Assembly (NCBI GenBank): GCA_016213435.1
Contig: JACRAL010000120.1
Span: 1 to 35,443 of the forward strand
Length of the DNA stretch: 35,443 nucleotides
Source: Bacteroidota bacterium
GTDB lineage: Bacteria > Bacteroidota > Bacteroidia > Palsa-948
Reading direction: 5' to 3'
Shown here: piece after piece, positions 31,031 to 35,443 of the stretch
Position numbering within the stretch: position 1 is the stretch's first letter
How the letters are laid out: each line of letters starts with the position of its first letter
Made by a program: the position numbers and the translations under genes
Notes under the pieces: model-generated
The model's input: the letters and a program-made list of their open reading frames with translations, nothing else
What the model was told of the DNA's origin: nothing
Database searches by the model: none

Positions 31031-32266
31031 TTAGTTCTTCAATGCTTCTGCTCCTCCCACAATTTCCAGAATCTCTTTCGTGATCGTTGCTTGACGTGCT
31101 TTGTTGTAAGTGAGTCGCAGGTCGCGCAGTATCTCGTTTGCATTATCTGTGGCCTTGTGCATGGATGTCATGCGTGCACCATGTTCTGCAGCCTGAGAAT
31201 CAAGCAGAGCTTTATATAATTGAATCTTTAGTGCTTTCGGAATAAGATCTTTTACAATTTCTTCTTTATCAGGTTCAAAAATATAATCAAAGGTTCTCTT
31301 TTTAGATGTTTTGTCCGCTTCAGGCTTTATTACAGGCAGATATTGTTCTATAGTAAGAAGCTGCGAAGCGGCATTTTTAAACTGGTTATAAATAATTTCT
31401 ACTCTATCATAGGTTCTTAAAGAATTATGCACGTGTGCAACAATTGAATTTTGAGCTATGGATTCACCAACCTTAACATTCAATGAAGTAATATGCCCGC
31501 TTATGATAGATTTAAATTTGGTTTCTTCTAGTTGTTCCTGCAAAAGTTCTAATTTTTTCCCAAGATTTTCAAATTCTTTTGGATCTATTTTTTTTGCGGA
31601 GGAAAGCGTTTTTTGAATTTCAGAAATTTCCTGAACAATAGTGCGGCTGTCTGTTTCAGCAATCAATTGTCCTGCTGTAACTGAATCTCCTGCAGAAACC
31701 AATACCCGGCTTATCATACCTCCCACTTTTGCTCGCACATTAGCATCTTCATCGTTAGCCATATCTCCTTTTGTATATTCTTTCATTAACTCTTCTGCAA
31801 CCTTTGCTGTATTTGAAAAATTTAAATCATTAAATAATTCATTATGATGCCCGGCATAAATCTTTTTGTTTTTCGAAAAAAAATCAGATGCTTTCTTTCC
31901 AATACAAAGAACTTTTACATGCCCTTCTTTATTTTGCTCTGCATATTTTCCTTCTATCAGAGAATTAACAGCACGCAATACATTTGAATTGAAGGCTCCA
32001 CATAAGCCACGATTAGAAGTAATAGCCACTAATAAAACTTTTTTTACCGGTTTTTCTTGTGAAAATATTCCTCCGGCCGATGCTTCAAGTGATGAGGTTA
32101 CATTGCTGAGAATATCTTTGAGTTTGCCGGCATAGGGGCGCATCTGTATAATTGTATCCTGTGCTTTTCGAAGTTTTGAAGCACTTACCATTTTCATGGC
32201 GCTGGTAATTTGCTGCGTAGAGATGGTGGAAGTAATTCGAGTCCTGACTTCTTTTAAACTGGGCAT
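31031..32266 (-). CDS. atpG: ATP synthase F1 gamma subunit with inserted barrel-sandwich/coiled-coil domain
   Basis: The ends are ordinary gamma: residues 1-167 have T-Q-Q-I-T-S-A-M-K-M-V-S-A-S-K-L and S-N-R-G-L-C-G-A-F-N. Residues 286-411 have Y-D-R-V-E-I-I-Y-N-Q-F, E-H-G-A-R-M-T-S-M-H-K-A-T-D-N-A and Y-N-K-A-R-Q-A-T-I-T-K-E. Between them about 118 extra residues (168-285) interrupt the Rossmann-like domain. They read as a lipoyl half-motif (V-G-G-M-I-S-R-V-L-V-S-A-G-D-S-V-T-A-G-Q), two short helices of coiled-coil type (~207-250) and a second half-motif (I-S-G-H-I-T-S-L-N-V-K-V-G-E-S-I), as in HlyD/membrane-fusion proteins. No biotin or lipoyl lysine motif is present. Gamma is the rotor shaft of F1. 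No other atp gene is in the window. Confidence 0.92.
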   Translation of the reverse strand: MPSLKEVRTRITSTISTQQITSAMKMVSASKLRKAQDTIIQMRPYAGKLKDILSNVTSSLEASAGGIFSQEKPVKKVLLVAITSNRGLCGAFNSNVLRAVNSLIEGKYAEQNKEGHVKVLCIGKKASDFFSKNKKIYAGHHNELFNDLNFSNTAKVAEELMKEYTKGDMANDEDANVRAKVGGMISRVLVSAGDSVTAGQLIAETDSRTIVQEISEIQKTLSSAKKIDPKEFENLGKKLELLQEQLEETKFKSIISGHITSLNVKVGESIAQNSIVAHVHNSLRTYDRVEIIYNQFKNAASQLLTIEQYLPVIKPEADKTSKKRTFDYIFEPDKEEIVKDLIPKALKIQLYKALLDSQAAEHGARMTSMHKATDNANEILRDLRLTYNKARQATITKEILEIVGGAEALKN

Positions 32267-32459
32267 AAACGGAAATTATAAATTAAGAATTTTAAATTAT
32301 AAATCAAATGCATAAATCGAGCGAAGATAAAAAGAATTACAAATCACATTGCAAGTTGCACCGTTATTAATTCAAATCTGTAACCTGAAAAAATCGTATT
32401 TTAGTTCTATTGAAATTCCAACGGCTGCCGATTGCCGCTGCAACTACCAATTAAATTTT

Positions 32460-34259
32460 ATGGGTCCACGGCTTTTTGAAGTTAAAAATCTTGTTACCGA
32501 ATTTCGCACCGAAGATGAAGCCGTTCGTGCTGTAAACGGAATCAGTTTTACACTTCATAAAGGAGAAATACTTGGAATTGTGGGGGAATCGGGTACAGGA
32601 AAATCTGTTACTGCGCTTTCAATAATGCGCCTTGTTAAAAGTCCTCCCGGAAAAATTACAGGGGGACAAATGATCTATCACAGTAAAAAATATGGTGCGG
32701 TTGATTTGGTAAGCATGCCGGAAGAACAGATTCGTTTATATCGGGGGAATGAAATTGCAATGATTTTTCAGGAACCGATGACATCTTTGAATCCTGTTTA
32801 TACGTGTGGAGATCAGGTTGCAGAAGCAATTATTCTGCATCAGAGGTGTACCGCAAAATCTGCCAAGCAAAAAACCATAGACCTTTTCAACGAAGTTCAG
32901 TTGCCACGTCCCGAAGTGATATTCGATACTTTTCCGCATCAGCTTTCGGGAGGACAACGACAACGCGTGATGATTGCCATGGCCATATCGTGCAATCCAA
33001 CTATTCTTATTGCTGATGAACCCACCACTGCGCTGGATGTTACCGTTGAGCATACCATTCTCCAACTTTTGAAAAAACTTCAGAAAGAACGAGGTATGTC
33101 AATCATGTTCATTACGCACGATCTCGGAGTAATTGCTGAACTGGCCGATCGCGTGATTGTGATGTATAAGGGAAGGATCGTGGAAGAAGGAAACGTGTGG
33201 AAAATTTTTTCCAATCCTCAGCACCCTTATACAAAAGGCCTGCTATCCTGCCGTCCGCCTCTGAACAAACATTACCACTGGCTGCCAACGATCTCTGATT
33301 TCATGATAACGCGTCCGGATGGATCTCTCACGGAAAGTTCTTTCACTATTGAACAAGTAACGAGTAAACTCATTATATCGAAGCGAGAACGGGAGGACAG
33401 ACATAAGGAAATTTATTCTGCACAGCCGATTTTACAGGTAAAAAATCTGAAAAAATATTTTCCTGTTAACAAAGGGTTGTTTGGGCACTCAAAATTTTTC
33501 ATGAAAGCGGTGGACGATGTTTCTTTTGATGTCTACCCGGGCGAAACATTGGGATTGGTTGGAGAATCGGGCTGCGGGAAAACTACTTTAGGAAGAACCC
33601 TCCTTCGACTGATAGAACCCACAAGTGGAGAGATCATATATAAAGGAAAGAACATTCTCTCGCTTTCAGCAGAGAAAATGCGCTTTTTGAGAAAAAGTAT
33701 TCAAATTATTTTTCAGGATCCCTATTCATCGCTCAATCCGCGCATCACGGTGGGAGAAGCGCTGATGGAACCCATGCGTGTGCATAACCTTTATGAAAAT
33801 GATAAACTTCGCAAAGAAAAGACCATCGATCTTTTGCACAAAGTGAATATGGCGGAAGGACATTTTTACCGTTATCCGCACGAATTTTCCGGAGGACAGC
33901 GGCAACGTATTTGTATTGCACGTGCGCTTGCACTTAATCCGGAGTTTATTATCTGCGATGAATCCGTTTCTGCGCTGGATGTTTCTATTCAGGCACAAGT
34001 ATTAAATCTTTTACGGCAATTGCAAAAAGAATTTTTATTCACCTATATTTTTATCACACACGATTTATCGGTTGCAAAATTCATGAGCGATAGAATGCTC
34101 GTAATGCAGGGTGGCAAAATTGTGGAGATGGGAGAATCGGATTCCATTTATGCCAATCCACAAACAGAATACACCAAAAAACTTATCAGCGCCATCCCAA
34201 AAGGTGAACTGCATGATATCAAGAAGAGAATGGAGGAAGAACAGAATATTGTAAATTGA
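32460..34259 (+). CDS. Fused dipeptide/oligopeptide ABC transporter ATPase (DppD-DppF type)
   Basis: 599 residues from ATG 32460 ([11 protein letters not shown]); the frame is open back to 32349 but the extra part is not family-like. It has two full ABC ATPase domains. The first (~4-265) has [17 protein letters not shown] and [10 protein letters not shown]. The second (~320-590) has [17 protein letters not shown] and [10 protein letters not shown]. Each is followed by the oligopeptide-transporter C-terminal piece (N-P-Q-H-P-Y-T-K and N-P-Q-T-E-Y-T-K). Such fusions power peptide or nickel import. The permeases and binding protein are not here. It is divergent from atpG. Confidence 0.93.
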   Translation: MGPRLFEVKNLVTEFRTEDEAVRAVNGISFTLHKGEILGIVGESGTGKSVTALSIMRLVKSPPGKITGGQMIYHSKKYGAVDLVSMPEEQIRLYRGNEIAMIFQEPMTSLNPVYTCGDQVAEAIILHQRCTAKSAKQKTIDLFNEVQLPRPEVIFDTFPHQLSGGQRQRVMIAMAISCNPTILIADEPTTALDVTVEHTILQLLKKLQKERGMSIMFITHDLGVIAELADRVIVMYKGRIVEEGNVWKIFSNPQHPYTKGLLSCRPPLNKHYHWLPTISDFMITRPDGSLTESSFTIEQVTSKLIISKREREDRHKEIYSAQPILQVKNLKKYFPVNKGLFGHSKFFMKAVDDVSFDVYPGETLGLVGESGCGKTTLGRTLLRLIEPTSGEIIYKGKNILSLSAEKMRFLRKSIQIIFQDPYSSLNPRITVGEALMEPMRVHNLYENDKLRKEKTIDLLHKVNMAEGHFYRYPHEFSGGQRQRICIARALALNPEFIICDESVSALDVSIQAQVLNLLRQLQKEFLFTYIFITHDLSVAKFMSDRMLVMQGGKIVEMGESDSIYANPQTEYTKKLISAIPKGELHDIKKRMEEEQNIVN

Positions 34260-34299
34260 AAGATAAATTTAGCAACAACTTTTGTATAGTTTTTTCTTC

Positions 34300-34374
34300 G
34301 GGAAATTAGCTCAGTTGGTTCAGAGCACTACCTCGACAAGGTAGGGGTCACAGGTTCGAGCCCTGTATTTCCCA
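34300..34374 (+). tRNA. tRNA-Val (anticodon GAC)
   Basis: A complete cloverleaf. Acceptor GGGAAAT pairs with ATTTCCC. The D arm is GCTCAGTTGGTTCAGAGC. Anticodon stem CTACC/GGTAG flanks loop TCGACAA with GAC at 34335-34337. The T arm is ACAGG-TTCGAGC-CCTGT. The discriminator is A34374; CCA is not encoded. It lies 40 bp after the ABC gene. Confidence 0.95.
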
Positions 34375-34408
34375 CAAAAAATCTCCTTCCGATATTCATG
34401 ACTTTGTG

Positions 34409-35026
34409 ATGCATATGTTTAGCGATACAAAACTCAAAGAAGAATTTACGCTTCATGCCAAGCTGATTAAAGTTCCAGAAGGCGCCATTCTGATGGAGCA
34501 GGGGAAATACATTAAAACTATTCCTATTGTTACCAAAGGGTGCATTCGTGTGTTGAGACAAAACAAAAATGGAGACGAAACTTTTTTATATCATATTATG
34601 CCCGGAGAAACCTGTGCCTTATCGTTGACCTGCTGCTCCACGCTGCAGCCCAGCGAAGTAAAAACCATTGCTGAAGAGGATACTGAGTTTTGGGCGATTC
34701 CAATTCAATACCTGGAACAATGGCAGCAATACAAAGAGTGGAAAGATTTTATCTCACTCACATATCAAAGCCGTTTCAACAAATTGCTGAAAGCCATTGA
34801 TGATATTGCTTTTGAAAAAATGGATGAACGCATATGGAAATATTTAGTGGCAAGAGCGAAAGCAAAAGATAATTTCATTCTTCATATCAGCCATGAAGAA
34901 ATTGCTCAGGAACTTAACATACAGCGAGAATCTGCCACCCGTTTGATTAAAAAACTGAAGGATCTTGGGTACATTGAAACAGGAAGGAATCAAATCCAAA
35001 TCCTGAAAAAAGAAGCCCTTGTGTAA
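34409..35026 (+). CDS. Crp/Fnr-family transcription regulator
   Basis: 205 residues from ATG 34409 (a GTG at 34406 and an ATG at 34415 are also possible). Residues ~5-120 form a cyclic-nucleotide-binding-like beta barrel (V-P-E-G-A-I-L-M-E-Q-G-K-Y-I-K-T-I-P-I-V). Residues ~145-200 form a winged helix with I-S-H-E-E-I-A-Q-E-L-N-I-Q-R-E-S-A-T-R-L-I-K-K-L. The cAMP-contact G-E-L/R-S signature is missing; the site reads G-E-T-C-A-L-S-L-T-C-C-S with three Cys near the barrel end, which could hint at redox or sulfur sensing (inference). The DUF2892 gene 65 bp downstream is a usual partner. Confidence 0.9.
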   Translation: MHMFSDTKLKEEFTLHAKLIKVPEGAILMEQGKYIKTIPIVTKGCIRVLRQNKNGDETFLYHIMPGETCALSLTCCSTLQPSEVKTIAEEDTEFWAIPIQYLEQWQQYKEWKDFISLTYQSRFNKLLKAIDDIAFEKMDERIWKYLVARAKAKDNFILHISHEEIAQELNIQRESATRLIKKLKDLGYIETGRNQIQILKKEALV

Positions 35027-35091
35027 CAATTGTTCCTGATGACCTGATTTCTTCCTTGTAGTTTTACACTATAAATCAAAAATAAAATACA

Positions 35092-35298
35092 ATGAAAAAA
35101 AACATGGGTTCAGCCGACAGGATCATAAGATTGATTATTGCGGCAATTGTGACAATACTTTATTTTACTAATATTAGCACAGGCACATTAGGGATTGTGT
35201 TATTGGCTCTTGCGGGTATTTTTTTACTCACAAGTTTTTTTGGTCTTTGTCTATTGTACTTGCCTTTTGGAATCAATTCATGCAAAAAGCAGGAGTAA
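35092..35298 (+). CDS. DUF2892 small membrane protein (YgaP-like transmembrane part)
   Basis: 68 residues: M-K-K-N-M-G-S-A-D-R-I-I-R-L-I, then two membrane helices (about 12-28 and 34-55), then G-I-N-S-C-K-K. This is the DUF2892 pattern, the membrane module found alone or fused to rhodanese in sulfur-metabolism proteins. It follows a Crp/Fnr regulator, an association known from Bacteroidota sulfur or redox clusters. The role here is not known. Confidence 0.85.
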   Translation: MKKNMGSADRIIRLIIAAIVTILYFTNISTGTLGIVLLALAGIFLLTSFFGLCLLYLPFGINSCKKQE

Positions 35299-35319
35299 TC
35301 TTTTTTAATCGAATGAATT

Positions 35320-35340
35320 CCTCGCAGCTCTGCTGCGGGG
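35320..35340. repeat. GC-rich palindrome after the DUF2892 gene
   Basis: CCTCGCAGC (35320-35328) pairs with GCTGCGGGG (35332-35340) across a 3-nt loop, one G-T pair. There is no T-run, so it is more like a dispersed palindromic repeat than a normal terminator. A TATCTTTG at 35358-35365 could be the -7 element of a gene beyond the window. Confidence 0.55.
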
Positions 35341-35443
35341 TGGCTGTTAGTGTTTAGTATCTTTGTTGTGTGAGTGAGCATATATATAAGCGACACAATA
35401 AAAATTTATTGTTGTATCATTTGGTTTGTCCTATAAAGTACCG

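Noticed and set aside
31600-31765. Biotin or lipoyl attachment domain in AtpG
   Set aside because: The half-motifs fit the fold, but there is no M-K-M or D-K-A type lysine at the turn; the site reads V-G-G-M-I-S, so a HlyD-like structural domain is more likely.
31031-32266. Frameshift or two fused genes at atpG
   Set aside because: One frame runs through both gamma halves and the insert without a stop, with similar codon use, and the gamma halves resume exactly where expected.

Overview
The window looks like a chromosomal stretch from an uncultured or environmental member of the Bacteroidota. The evidence is low overall G+C, several promoters of the Bacteroidota type (TTG ... TAnnTTTG), a type IX secretion (T9SS) C-terminal sorting domain, a DUF4271-hemD pair, a LytTR response regulator with a HisKA_2 kinase, YwqK/MORN-variant repeats, and the purN / acpP-fabF arrangement. 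No phage, CRISPR array or complete insertion sequence is visible. The only transposon trace is a decayed ISAs1-type transposase end at the left edge.

Layout. 1-8.8 kb (+): transposase remnant, a class III sirtuin, nadA, a MORN-repeat secreted protein, a three-PAS histidine kinase, its LytTR regulator, and a TMTC-like membrane/TPR protein. 9.0-13.3 kb: a glycine-rich RRM RNA-binding protein with its own promoter and terminator, a convergent LTA-synthase-like sulfatase, a two-gene operon of a membrane protein and a secreted 55-residue-repeat protein. 13.3-17.9 kb (-): a T9SS-exported M4 metallopeptidase, a small possible PD-(D/E)XK protein and two paralogous unknown proteins with clearly richer G+C, ending at a terminator. 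An array of eight 21-bp repeats and a small unknown gene follow. 18.0-23.3 kb (+): mnmG carrying two in-frame repeat insertions, an XRE regulator, two perfect parS-core palindromes, a SAM methyltransferase, DUF4271 and hemD. 23.3-27.3 kb (+): an ECF sigma factor, a membrane anti-sigma candidate with three tandem N-terminal repeats, an outer-membrane barrel, then pheS. 27.4-32.3 kb: a secreted cyclophilin, fabF and acpP (-), purN and a TonB-C protein (+), and a solitary atpG (-). 32.4 kb to the end (+): a fused DppD-DppF ATPase, tRNA-Val(GAC), a Crp/Fnr regulator and a DUF2892 protein.

The most unusual object is the F1 ATP synthase gamma subunit at 31031-32266. It has about 411 residues instead of about 290, because an extra domain of about 118 residues lies inside its Rossmann-like domain. 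That insert reads as a barrel-sandwich (lipoyl-like, HlyD/membrane-fusion-protein type) domain split by a short coiled-coil hairpin. The second notable signal is the pair of parS cores 177 bp apart, which suggests the region lies near the chromosome origin. The third is a family of GC-rich palindromic mini-repeats that has entered reading frames in frame: twice in mnmG and once in the TMTC-like gene.

Everything here comes from reading the sequence. Family assignments rest on remembered motifs, not on a database search.
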